Assembly (NCBI GenBank): GCA_020746105.1
Contig: CM036617.1
Coordinates: forward strand, 147,192,578-147,256,577
Length of the DNA stretch: 64,000 nucleotides
Direction of reading: 5' to 3'
Origin: Trogon surrucura
Lineage: Eukaryota; Chordata; Aves; Trogoniformes; Trogonidae
Shown here: positions 13,539 to 25,700 of the stretch, one piece after another
Layout: the number at the start of each line of letters is the position of its first letter
How positions within the stretch are numbered: the first letter of the stretch is position 1
Program-made: the position numbers and the translations under genes
The notes under the pieces: model-generated
The model's database searches: none
Told to the model about the DNA's origin: nothing
Seen by the model: only the letters and a program-made list of their open reading frames with translations

Positions 13539-13623
13539 GGCACAGTCATGCAGTTACTGCTCCTCATTATCCTTGGAAGCTGTAAATTTAAGTGTAAACT
13601 CATTGTCTCTGCAGGGGTTGCAG
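13539..13623 (+). other. Candidate 85-nt exon (weak)
   Basis: A 20-nt pyrimidine-rich tract ending in 'tctccag' (13518-13538) precedes the interval, and 'gcag|gtgagt' (13620-13629) follows, a near-ideal vertebrate donor. Two of three frames are open. One contains ATG (13548) followed by a hydrophobic run (MQLLLLIILG), which could be a signal peptide or chance. No family is recognised, and the length is not a multiple of three. It could be a coding exon, a non-coding exon of a long RNA, or a chance pairing of splice-like motifs. An internal alternative acceptor (ctctgcag) lies at 13606-13613. Confidence 0.2.
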
Positions 13624-15004
13624 GTGAGTAGTGTGTAATGTCATTTACTCCATTTTCTCTACTGAATTTTGTAGAACCGTATTTTTTAAAGATTCTCCTC
13701 CCCTCAAATCACTCTCATCAACTGTTAAGTGTTTGGATCCACTCTGCAACCTCTATGGTTTGGCCAGAAAGATCACTGGCTGCATTCAGAGAACCCACAT
13801 CTGTGTGGTCCCAAAAACACTGTGTGGCCGCTACAGGATCTCGTAATTTAAACGAGGGTGCTCCTAGGCAGTAGTGGGACAGCAGCCAGGCAGCTCCAGG
13901 CACCAGGGGAATTTATTCTATCCACTTTTATTAGTAGTTCCACCACCATTGCCTGCAGTTCCTCAATTATGGCTAGCAAGCCTACCTCAAAAGCTAATGA
14001 GGGATGCATGTTCCTTCCTGCTTATGGGAGCTGCAAATACATCACCAAAAAAAAAAAACCAAACCCGAGCCTTTTATTGACTCAGATGCCAGCTCCATGT
14101 TAAGCCAGAAGCTTCCAGTTCAGCTCCTTTGCTTGCTCTTATTATTCAACTAATTTTTGTGGCTAGCCAGCAGAGACCCACGTCAAAATATACGATATGG
14201 AAGTAATTATGGCATAGAACACAAGATGCAGAAATACACAGTGCTGAGTCATGTCTAGTGGCTTGGGAAGGACTTACAGTCCCTCATCTGACCCATCCAC
14301 ATCTAAGCCACACAGAAGAGGGTTTGGAGGAAATGGAAGTTGCACATTAAGTGGTGCTTATTTCTACACAAGTTAGCAGAATGGAAGAGGAAAGAGATCC
14401 CAGTGCAACTAAGCAAACATAAAGACAGATGTAAGCTACTAATTAATACAGCCAAAGGTGAACCAGAGAGAAGATGTTGCAAGAAACTTATTCTGTGAAA
14501 GGCTGAGCTAATGACTAAGTACAGGAGACCACCTTTGATACCATAAAAGACTTGAGGAAGGAAGGAAGACCTGCTCACCTGCAATCTGCCAAGCAAGAAA
14601 TGCAGGTTAACTGAAGGCAGAGTGTGGTCTCTACCTTATGACCAGCCAAATATACAATCTACCAAAAAAAAAAAAAAAAAGGAAAGAAGTACAGGAATGA
14701 GAAGACAATAGACAACTTTTCTTCCCCACCTACAAGGAGTCACAAGTACTTGTGAAACAAATGAAGATAGACAGTTTCAACTTCATGCTTATTTCGGCAT
14801 CAAGAATAAAACACTAATCAGCAAACACTGGTATTCCAGTTCTTGCAAGATGTACATTCACAGTCAGAACAGCCTTACGCTTTACACAACTGCTTCAGAG
14901 AAGTCATGTGAGGTAATGGGACACTAATAAGAAACCTCACAGCCTTCAAGACAGAACAGAGGAGGGAATCATATTTTCTAGCACTGTCAAAACATGGCAG
15001 CATT
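13624..15004. other. Unique non-coding DNA
   Basis: No gene is recognised. An A-run of about 18 lies near 14663-14680. The last 150 bp (about 14860-15004) may be a more diverged upstream part of the adjoining CR1, but I cannot align it by eye. Confidence 0.5.
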
Positions 15005-16020
15005 ATGGGCAGAGCTGATAGCAAGATCATGGAGTGGATCCTCCTGGAAACTATGCTAGGGCACACAAAATAGAGGTCATTGGTGACAGCCAACATGGCT
15101 TCACTTGTCAGCAATGCAGACTGAGTGCACCCACCACAAATTTGCAGGTAACACACCAAGCCGTGTGGCGCAGTGGACACAGGGCAGGGTAGGGATGCCC
15201 TCCAGAGGGACTTTGAGAGGTGGGCCTGTGAAAACCTCGTTAAGTTCAACAAGGCCAAGTGCAAGGTCCTGCAGCTGGGTCAGGGCAGTCCTAAGCACAA
15301 ATGCAGGCTGGGCAACGAGTGGATTGAGAGTAGCCCTGCAGAGGACTTGGGGGTGTCAGTGGATTAAAAAAAAACTGAGTATGAGCCAGCAATGTGTCCT
15401 GCAGGCCACAAAACCAATTGTATCCTGGGCTGCATCAGAAGAAGTGTGGCCAGCAGGTCAGGGGAGGTGATTCTCCCCCTCCGCTGCACTCTTGTGAGAC
15501 CCCACCTGGAGTGCTGTGTTCAGCTCTGGGGCCCTCAACACAAGAAGGACATGGACCTGTTGGAGTGGGTCCAGGAGGGTCACAAAGATGAGCAGAGGGC
15601 TAGACCACTTTCCCTGTGAGGACAGGCTGAGAGAGTTGTGGTTTTTCAGCCTGGAGAAGAGGAGGGTCCAGGAGACATTATGGGAGCCTTCCAGTACTTA
15701 AGGGGGCCTACAGGGAAGATGGGAGGGACCCTTAAGCAGGAAGCAAAGCAACAGGATGAGGGCCAACAATTTCAGACTCAAGGAGTGTAGGTTTAGATTA
15801 GATATTAAGAAGAAATTCTTTACTGTGAGCGTGGTGAGACACTGGAGCAGGCTGCCCAGAGAGGTAGTGGAAGACCCCTCCTTGGAAGTGTTCCAAGCCC
15901 AGGCTGGATGGGACTTGGAGCAACCTGGTCTAGTGGGAGGTGTCCCTGCTCGCTGTAGAGGGTTGGAACTAGACTACCTTTACGGTCCCTTCCAGCCCAA
16001 GCCAGTCCATGATTCTGTGA
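15005..16020 (+). mobile_element. CR1 LINE, sense copy with internal deletion
   Basis: The 5' part (15005-15095) matches the CR1 RT block around 'catggag-ggatcctcctgga' through 'cagccaacatggcttcac' (Q/N-H-G-F-T motif). The sequence then jumps, about 30 bp later, to the catalytic-box region: 'aatttgcaggtaacacaccaag' stands where 'aagtttgcagatgacaccaag' (FADDTK) is expected, so roughly 90 codons are missing and the DD residues are gone. From there to 16020 it follows the CR1 C-terminal coding region ([38 protein letters not shown]) and the 3'-UTR ('ggttggaactagactacc', 'ggtcccttccagccc', terminal gattctgtga). Frames are broken at several places (15173-15367, 15392-15619, 15756-16058). It is non-autonomous and dead. 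Confidence 0.95.
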
Positions 16021-17930
16021 TGGTGCTTATTTTAAGAAACAAAATGTTGACCTTTTAATTGCTAAAGTCCCTGCTTCAAACTGATCATAAAAACTGCCTC
16101 ATTAGTTTCTTCTACATCTCCTGATAAAACCGTATTTATAGTCAAAAATAATCAGTTCTAGCAATTGCCTCCAAATCTATACAGAACGAAAGTTTCACAA
16201 TTTTATTTTTGTGGTTTCAACTTGCATACACATTTTAACAGCGCAGCCATTTTGAAAATCATTAACCTAATGATAGCTTAGATAGTTTTAAAGGCTTATT
16301 CCTTTAGAGAGAGAAACCACTGAAAGGGATAAAAACATTGTAACGTGTCCATTTAAAACCATCACCAGAATAAACAGTACTGTGTGAATACGCTGCTTTG
16401 GAAAACAATTTAAAATTTCCTGTTAAATGATCTTTAAAAAGCATTCTTGTTTGCTTTTTTGAAAAAAAAAAATAAAGGCAGCATTAGTAGCATTTCTGAT
16501 ATTCAGCCTGGCAAGTATTAAGACTGTTACTAAATATACCAAATAAATGTTATAAAGGCTGTGAAGCATCAGTGTCAACCAACTGGCATTAGGAAAACCT
16601 CTCTTGTTAAACTGTAACTGATAGCAAATGACTTACCCTGTTGTATTGTCAACCTTTAACAGTCTTCTATATTTAGCCTAACTGATACAGTACACCTGGG
16701 AGAGCCTTATGTTTTGTAAATATTAATCCTTTAGTGGATTCACTGGCTTACCTGTATTTTATTATTCAGCATAGCCCAGCTGTACTCTCTTTGGCTGAAA
16801 ACTGACATTGCTAGCAAGGAAGAGACATGTAGCAATGCTGACTTCTTACCTAATATTTCCTTGCTTGGATTCAAAGAAAGAAGAAAACAGCTGTGGTCAT
16901 GTCAACTGGACACATGACTGTGGGCAACGAAGAACTCAGTTATCATAAAAAACTGTCAATATAGCTTAGTCTCAAATTAGGGTCTCATAATCAACTGAAT
17001 TCACAGTTCTAAGACTTTCTTAAAAGACTCCCAAATAATTAAAATCACATTCTTGTCTCGGCTAAGACATTCAAATTTAGGAACTAATTCCAAAGTTAAT
17101 TTCCAATTTTAACCAAAAGTATCATAGCTTCACTTTTTAAACTTTGCATAATACTTTGATGATTTCATATGTAAATCCAATCAATAAGACAGCCTGTGAA
17201 GCTATATATGTATACAGAAATATATGACTTAAATCTAAAAAGTCAGAACTGACTTATATTTATAATATATATTTATAATCTCAACCTGTTAATCTTAAAA
17301 CTTATTCTTTGAATTTTGCAATAACATTTATTAGCTATGTTAATGTAACACCAGTATTTTATTTGTAAAAATTTGTCGCATATATAAAAGAAATTAATAG
17401 ATTAGGAGAAAAAAAGTTACAGTTCTTAACATTAAACTCCACAGCAGTGCATACACAACAAATACAATACCTCAGGTTATGTACATAGTCAGCCATACTT
17501 TAGAAATGCAAGGGCTAAGATTTTGGAAGGAACCATGAATTTGATTGACTTGAGAAAGCATGAGTCGAGTCTGGTCTTCAGAAAGTGCTGAGAATCCCTC
17601 TGAAACACAATTTCAGTTCATGAGTTTTCTCCACACCACCATCTTAATGAAAGGACAGATGTTTTTCCAAATGTATATGGACCTTGAAATTCAACAGGAC
17701 TCAGTATGCCCTCACCAGAAGACTCACTGCTGAATAAATACCACAATATTGAAATTGCTCCCATTTCTCACGGCATATTGACACCTTTATTTCAAGAAAC
17801 ATAGATCAAGTAAAATATTAGCTAAATAACACATACACCCTGAACATTTGTAGCTTAGGCAATAAATTTTACACATAGACAAAAAAAAAAAAGGATTACA
17901 AAGCACTTTTTTTGTCCAAATCCATTGTTT
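16021..17930. other. AT-rich unique DNA
   Basis: Very AT-rich with no coding potential: almost no open frame over 60 codons on either strand. Sections such as 16195-16300 have the homeodomain-site-rich look of conserved vertebrate non-coding DNA (aacctaatgatag), but conservation cannot be judged from one sequence. An A-run at 17881-17892 precedes the next CR1. Confidence 0.5.
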
Positions 17931-18476
17931 TCACAGAATCACAGAATATCAGGGGCTGGAAGGGACCTCAAAAGATCATCTAGTTCAGCCTCCCTGCCAG
18001 AGCAGGATCACCTACAGTAGGTCACACAGGAATGCGTCCAGGTGGGTTTTGAATGTCTCCAGAGAAGGAGACTCCACAACTCCCCTGGGCAGCCTGCTCC
18101 AGTGCTCTGTCACCCTCACAGTAAAAAAAGTTTTTCCTAATGTTTTTCGTGGAACCTCCTATGTTCCAGCTTGCTCCCACTGCCCCTTGTCCTGTCATTG
18201 GATGTCACTGAAAAGAGCCTGGCTCCGTCCTCCTGACACTCCCCCTTGACATATTTATAAACATTAATGAGGTCACCCCTCAGCCTCCTCTTCTCCAAGC
18301 TAAAGAGACCCAGCTCCTTCAGCCTTTCCTCATAAGGGAGATGTTCCACTCCCTTCACCATCTTTGTGGCTCTGCGCTGGACTCTCTCAAGCAGTTTCCA
18401 GCTGAGGGGTCCAGAACTGGCCACAATATTCCAGATGTGGCCTCACCAGGGCAGAGTAAAGTGGGAGGAGGACCTT
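17931..18476 (-). mobile_element. CR1 LINE, antisense 3' fragment
   Basis: The 3' end is at the low coordinate, with two CACAGAAT units (17932-17947), the complement of the CR1 tail. The complement of the UTR follows ('ctccagagaaggagactccacaac' at about 18057-18080), then the coding complement: an open minus-strand frame (18137-18424) with [20 protein letters not shown] and [20 protein letters not shown], the conserved CR1 ORF2 C-terminal block. It is truncated 5' inside ORF2 near 18476. The subfamily wording matches the copy at 28728-29457 closely, so both probably come from one lineage. Confidence 0.95.
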
Positions 18477-21400
18477 GTTCTCCAACAAGCTTTAGGTTTC
18501 TAAATTATTCCCAAGTCATTTCTAAAACAGGATTTGGGCTTATAAATCATATTGCGCCTTGAAAAATGTCATTCTTAGTTCCCTGCCAAAAAATTCATCA
18601 TTTGACTGAAGCAAAACCAAACAGAAGAAAAAAAAAAAAAAAAAGGACAAGTGACCTGGGAGAAGGAGGATCACTATTTGTGAGTACAATACAACCACAG
18701 GTGCTTCCAAAAGTTGTGAATATGTCAAGCTCAATTACAGTCTCAGCGCTTTCTTTAGCTTTCAGGACTATAGCTGCATATAAGAAAACACATATATATA
18801 TATATACATGTTAATGTTATCGGGTCAATAGGCTTATACTGCCATGACAAAACAGCACATGAACAAACAGAAAAACCCAACCCAACAAACACTGCACAGG
18901 TCCATCTTACTCTCATCCCATACTAAGCAAGGTGCTCTTGGATAAATAAACCTGGTGTAGAGAAGGCTGCATGTTCATAAACGCATTCCCCAGATACCAA
19001 CACCATGAGCTGTGGTTGCATGCAGCACCTTCCTAAAGAGACAAGCAGTTATTCTTCTGCTTGAAGGACACTGGCATCCGGTACCCACAGCTCTTCTCAG
19101 GTTAACTCAGAAGAAGTACCAAGAGGACTGCCTGCAGCCAGAAGCAGCAATGTTCAAACGTGCACCGCACAGAAGTAGCTTATCAAGGAAATCTGTCTTC
19201 TCTGCTGGCAATAAGGGCTTAATGAATAAATCAAAATATCCCAGGACTACTCCAGAATCATATAGTGGAGTAGTAAAAACCGTTGACTTGTCCTGAACTT
19301 CATAGCATCAAAGGAAAAGGAGAAACAAACCCAAAAGCCAGACCCCCAAACCCAAGGGCACTCCTCCTTACTCCTGCCAACACACTGAAGTAGAAGACAG
19401 GGTGGAAGTCACAACCAGCAAAGCCACCACTCCAGGAAGTAAACCAAGTGCCATGAGAAGTAGGTTGATTTTACCCCATTCCTCATGGACAATGTTATAC
19501 TCACACTAGCACTTCAGTTCGCACAAGCTATGAGGCATACTGACAGTCCCAGGAATGAGGTAATTTGAGACTAAACTGTGGTCTGACTCCTTCAGTTCTC
19601 AGTGTTGCACTTGACTTGGTGACAGGACAGACAGGTGACCTGGCCTTGCTCAGCTGAACCTTTATTCACAAAGCACCAACTTCTAAGTATGTTAGTCAGT
19701 TAAGTTTTGGTGAACAGCTGGTGTTTTTATACCATCATTTACAAACAAAGAAAGAGTAAAGCCAGTATTTTTCAATCATCTTGAACAATAAATTTTAAGC
19801 CCTTATTTGGATGAAAGTTCTCCATGCTGTTTAGCAGCTTATCAAAAGCTGAACAGAGAGATCCTACTTGGATGGACAGACAGAAGATTGTTCAAATGCA
19901 AGCCAACTGAATGGCAGCAAAGCTCACGCAGACACAGTCACTGCTTCTCCTTGGTCACTTGATACTAAGAAGCTTCCAGCTTTTCTTGCAGCCCCTCAGG
20001 TTCCATTGCCATCGCAAGAAAGCATGGCAGCGCCTGCACCCTTGGCTCCCTTTTGACTTTCCTCCCCTTGCACTCTACCCACACTGACCTACAAAGCACA
20101 GCTCCATTTAGAGGCAGCTCATTTCACATCCTTTACTCAGAGCTAGGCTTCAGAACCAAACATGGGTGAACTATCTTGGTGGTTTTCTTGTATCTTTAGG
20201 GTATTAATTAAAATCCCTAACTTCTCAAATATCTTGGAACATCTGTGCTTTGTTCTTCCAAGGGGAAACTCGTACCCAAATCTGACCACATCAAAGACCA
20301 CAGACATGCTGCAAAGTTCAAAAGAGCATCGCTCCCGCTAGAAGAGGCAGCTCTGTCCGCACAGCACTTACAGAAAGCAATCCGAAATGGGGACTTCACA
20401 GTTCTTAGCTCAGCTCTGCTTTCAAAATAGCTGCAAGGGAGAAAAGGAGCAAACCTCCATTAAAAATACTGCAGTTTAGGTGCCACGGGGTATTTCTGAG
20501 AACTGCAGCTGCAAGTATTCAGTGTACTTTCGTGTACGGAGGGCAAGGCAGGCCTCTGTCTTTGAGGGCACAAGAGGCTCCCCGTAATGCCTGCAGGGTG
20601 CTCAGAGGACCCCGTGCGAAAAGCGTTCTAGAACGGTAAATCTCGTCTACTGCAAGTCCAACATCAGACTCTGCTTCTGACCCCTTTTAATCAGGAATAA
20701 TATTTCTTTCCATTAGTAGTTTAGGCAATGGTTAAGAAGAAAACCTTTTTTATATATATATATATATATAGCATAGAGAAAATTTGCAATTCAAATTGAT
20801 ATTTTTAATCTTAAAAGCATTTTGGTGGAATGGAGTGAAAAATAGAAAGAAGAACAAGTCCCATAAATCTGTCACTCGCTTAGCGCATCACTCACAGCTT
20901 TTCCCCAGCCCACAGAGGAGGAGAGCCATACAGCTTTAAAATGACTTCATTCCCATATTTACATATTTTTTAATAGGGCTATGATGAATCTCCTTCCGCT
21001 TGACTCCTATTTTGAGCTGTGATATTTTAATCTCCATTCTTGCTGCAACTTAGCAGATGAATGTGCAGTGTGACAGAGCTCAGAGGAAATAGTATAAATA
21101 AAGCAAAGTGGAGCTATGACATCTCACATTTTATAGCTTTTTTATTGTAGCCTAAGCATAAACAGAGCACAGCTGTGTTATACTTACTGCTGTGAGCACT
21201 CCCCCAGCTCCAACCCCCTACTGATTTTAAAGAGACACGGCCCCTACTCAGGATCCTCTGGGTACAAGTGCTGCTGTTTGAGGTGTCTCTAACAGAAGCA
21301 AACCCCCCCCAACCACCACCGCCCATCGCTTCCCTTCCTTTGTTTTTACTTTTTCTTCCTTCTACTGATTTGCTCCCGTGCCTTCCTTTCCCTTCGCCTT

Positions 21401-21987
21401 CCCTCACAGCCCAGGATGTGACCCCGCAGTCCCCAGCGCGCACACAGCCAGCGCTGGGCTGCTACCTACTCAGGGATGCCTTTCTTCCCTCCGTGTTATA
21501 ATCTGCTCTGTTTAAGCACGCAGACACACACGCAGCGCACAGGAACAATTTGCAAAAACAACACTTTTATCAAAGGCTTGTAACTAGCTGGAAGTACTCA
21601 AAATATTGCTGTCTTTCAACAGCGGTATTTTACAGAAAGGGCTCTCGCATTTCTCATCGCTTCTTGCTAGGTCGGTTGGTTTTTTTCCCCAGTCAAAACC
21701 ACACTAAGTTTACTTCTGCTTATTTAAAAAGGAATTATGATGAATTCCTAGACAGAAAAAGCCTATTTTCACCCCAAGAATTTATGAGATACCACAGAGG
21801 ATCTCATCATAACCATGACCACACATTCAGCTGAAAAAGCTGCCATTTGAAGCTTTAGACAAGAAAAGTCACAACGCACCTGGACACTTTCATGACTGTA
21901 AAAAGATAAGGGCAAACCCAATAGCCAGCAAATTTCCCCTCAGAGTCCAAGAATGCTGTTTATCCTTGTGGCATGTTGAAAAGTTTT
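18477..21987. other. Unique non-coding DNA with (AT)n tract
   Basis: No gene is recognised. Simple repeats: A-run at about 18628-18644 and (TA)n at 18790-18806 and 20749-20771. The section 21190-21500 is locally GC/C-rich (polyproline-type frames there are compositional). The section 20930-21130 has a conserved-looking AT-rich texture. Nothing coding is supportable. Confidence 0.5.
20749..20771. repeat. (TA)n microsatellite
   Basis: An uninterrupted alternating TA tract of about 22 bp after a T-run. It is simple sequence. Confidence 0.9.
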
Positions 21988-22041
21988 ATGGCTGGACTCA
22001 GCCTTAAAGGCCTTTTCCAACCTAAACAATTCGATGATTCT
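21988..22041 (+). repeat. CR1 LINE 3' tail fragment
   Basis: 'tggctggactcagccttaaaggccttttccaacctaaa' followed by 'cgatgattct' is the final 50 bp of a CR1 3' UTR. It has the 'aaggtcttttccaacctaaa' wording seen also at 51118-51241, with a decayed terminal ATTCTATG unit. Confidence 0.75.
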
Positions 22042-22655
22042 CCATCTCCAATTTCAATGTTATAAACACAGGCACATCTAACACGCAATACTTCCTCCTG
22101 CTACCCATTAAAAAAAATTTTTATATATATATCTCAAGGCATTGCAATGGCCACACTGAGCTTGAAAACTGCATCCAACTTCCCAAATATAGGTCAAGGG
22201 ACACACAGGAAGGTTCTTTGCTAAGGAAGACCATACTGCATGTCTCTTCAACTTGCTACGAACAGCTTCAACAGGGAGGAAAGCTTTAGTGACCACCAGT
22301 GCCGATCTATGAGCTGCAACCTAAGTTGTTTTGCCCCTCCTCTGCTCTCCTTCTACGTTGCTCTGTGCCCCATTGATCCTTGAGATGATTTTTTACTTCA
22401 ATGGTACCTGAAACCTTTTCTGCAGCTATTTTTCCCCTGTCTGAGGTTCAACCTAACCTGGAATAAAGCATCAAGCAATGCTCATGCCAAAAGAAAGTGG
22501 TTAAAAATAGCAAGACGGAACTATGCTAGATATGCATCAACAGTAGCATTTAAAAATTAAGTTTTAATAGCCACCCAGAAAGTATGCTGAAATTGGTTAC
22601 ACATTGGGGGCTGATTAAACTAACAAGCTTTCAAAGTTGGGATCTCAGGATTCTC

Positions 22656-22710
22656 GAGTCTAGATGATCTTTGCGGTCCCTTCCAACCCAAATCATTGTA
22701 TGATTCTATG
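22656..22710 (+). repeat. CR1 LINE 3' tail fragment
   Basis: 'ctagatgatctttgcggtcccttccaacccaaatca' followed by 'tgtatgattctatg' is a clear CR1 terminus of the 'ggtcccttccaaccc' subgroup. Only about 55 bp are kept. It lies about 610 bp from another tail of a different wording (21988-22041), so these are two independent insertions. Confidence 0.85.
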
Positions 22711-25700
22711 GAAGTCTGCCCAGTCATCCCTCTACTGAATTCATGGCTTACCAAGCCACCAGCTCAGTACAAAGATCTGTTTAGAAAACTGTACTTGGCT
22801 TATCACCTCTTTAAATAAAAAGCAACAAACAAAAAAAAAGAAACCAAACAAAACCAAAAGATATGTCATTAAGATTCACTTGTCTGTTCCCTCGTTCCCT
22901 CAAATCTTCTCTGTGCTCACCACAGGACCAAATCTATCTAATAGTAGTTACCATCAAAATGTTCTCACACTGTGTGAGTGAAGACTGAAGGACGAAGGCC
23001 ATAAAGTACTTTTCATCATTAGTGGAAATAGACAGGAGAAAAGGTAGAGAAAAAGAAAACTATATAGCCACAAAACAATACGTTTTCCCCAGTACATACC
23101 AACATCTACCTCCTCTTAAGTTTTTAACTGCATTTTTTCCAATTCACACATGATGTCTTCCATAACACCAGTACCACCAACATCACTTCCCTGTGGATGG
23201 CTCCTTAGTACTTTTCAAAGTTGCTGCAAAGCAGAGCAAATACCTAAAGCTGTGGTCAGTGCCATTAAAAAACTGGAAAGAAGGATGAAAAAAAAAAAAA
23301 GGTACTTCACAATGAAGCCTTGAAATTCAGACTGCCTTACAGCCCTTCATGTCTCTCATCTCTACTTTGAAAAGATCCTGAAGATATTCATGAACACAAT
23401 ACTAAGCATATTTTTAATGTGCGACAACATTATGGTACGTATTTAATGACAACAGTGGGAACTGACCCCTTAGGTACAATATTAAACATAATTTCTGACA
23501 GGGATGCTCATTTCAGAAAGCTTAATCCAAGTCATATAATCTGCAGCTACAAATTAGACCTCCCCCTTTGGAATTCCCTAATGGGAAATTATAATCAGTA
23601 TGAGACAAAACCCCCTATGAGCTTCTAACTAATACTGCTGACCCCAAAATTCCTTTGCACAAACTTCCTGCCTCTTACAGAACTGGAAGTTTGATGAGCA
23701 CAATCTGAAATTGCTCAGAAATTAATAAAATATATTAAGAAATCGCAATACAGTCACAGCACATGCAACAACACAATATATCAACACAGCTATGGCAATG
23801 TCAAGACATGACCAATTTGCAGGCTGGTCCAACACTACATAATGATGAAGTAGCTCTTGCCTACTGATTTTGAACGTTAAATATGGCTAAGACCCCAGTT
23901 ACTAGAGAAAACTCCTGATGCCCTGAAAGGCATTTCCCTTATAGGCCACCACATTTCTCACCAACAGCTTTCAGCCAAATGGAAGGGAAGAGGCTGCAGG
24001 CAGGAGCTGTAGGGTACCTGCTCTGACAAACAAAGGGAGGTAGCAACGGGCTTTTTTTGCCTCCTTGTTTAGTTTTCAGTCACAACAAATGAATGAAATG
24101 AACCAAAGAAAAGAACTAAGCTGAGAAAAAACAAAGTAAAATTAGTAACAGGCTAACAGCATATACCCACTGCCTGGGGCAACATACGGCTGATGGATGA
24201 TGACAGCCAACAGACGAATCCTCATTCCCTGTCTACTAAACAAATTAGTAATCTCATCAATATCATCACTACATTCACCTTCTGCAGCAGCTGCTGCTGC
24301 AACACAACTGCTGTTAAGCTTTAGGGGGAAAGCCTGGCTTCGCCTTGTAGTTTGCCAAATCCTGTGGGCAGTCAGGGTTGCCACCCTTTGGAAACTGCAA
24401 TTAATCTGATAACAAGATATTTTTGTTCAGGTTTAATTTTTATTTTTTAAAAAGCCTGCAGAGCTCTGTATGGAGGTGATGGTCACCTGCATGGCACACT
24501 CTGAAATCCTAGGAATCTGCAGAACTTGTACCTTCAGGGCCTTCCCAGCTGTCAGGGTCTCACCAATTAATATCCGTTTTCAGAGATCTTAAAGGACACC
24601 GGGACTTCTCCTCAGACTCCTCTACAATCCAGTTTCCTCATTTCTCAAAGTGACTACAAACCATGATTTTCAAAAATAAAGAGTGATTTTTGGATATTTA
24701 ACACACCTTGCTTCCTCCCTGCCCCAAACTGTTCTGAGCCTCATTTAGTATTGGCCCTTCCAAAGAGACAGCATCATTATGCTCACTTCCAAAACTCATC
24801 AGAAAAACAACCCGATTCAAACACATTCCAATCCAGAAAGATCAAATTTCACCAGCACTCAACACAAATCACAGCAAATCATTTGACGTAAGTCTCGGTA
24901 ACAACACATTCCAGCAACCCCCCCTACTCAAACAGCTAGGGCAAATTTTAATAAGTATGACTTCACTTAAAAAGAAGGAAAAAACTTAATCTATGCTGTG
25001 CAAATAGAAAAAAATATATGCATAAATGTTCACACACGCAGACATTAGCTTGTTTTCTCTTTTTGCCCATTTAATTCACCAGAAAAGGTGTTGCAATTTT
25101 TCATGAACTCTAATGATTTTTCTTAAAGGTCTTCAGACAGTAAAGCTGGTTAAGGTTGCTAATGTCAACAGAATATTTACTTATCAATGTCTTTCATTAT
25201 GAGATAAAATATTTGCCATTTTTTTCAATTTAACACTTTCCACTTGAAAACATGCAATATATGGAACAGCTTTCTAAAGCAACCCGCTGGGTATATCTGT
25301 GTATGGATCTGTGTACATACCTTAATTACAGGAATCCACCAAATATTCACTAGAAGGCTTTGTGGTCGCATTAGAATTTCTCCATCCACATAAAATCTTA
25401 AGGTGTTCAGAGCAACAGCTGATGATTAATCCCACTGACTCAGCCCTTCTAGCTGTTAACAACTGAAACCTTAACTGGATGTCAGGACGAGTGTCTTCTC
25501 TTGGGGTCAGCTAAACCAACAGAGTATGTGTTTTCTCCTGTTTGCTTCCATAATGGACTCCATGAAAAATTCACAGCATTTCTTTGTGCTCAGGTAAAAC
25601 ATGCAACTTTCCTCTAACAGCTGGCACAGGGACATGTTCCTGGAACTCATTTAGTCAAAATGTATATTGCATTTATGTTCTATTTCACTAAATTCACATG

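Noticed and set aside
22898..22975. 48-nt interval between ccacag and gtgagtg as an exon
   Set aside because: Very short, donor preceded by a poor exon end, and expected by chance at this rate in 64 kb.
23820..23870. 'ggctggtcca' start resembling a Y RNA
   Set aside because: Similarity ends after ten bases; no complementary 3' end or pol III terminator.
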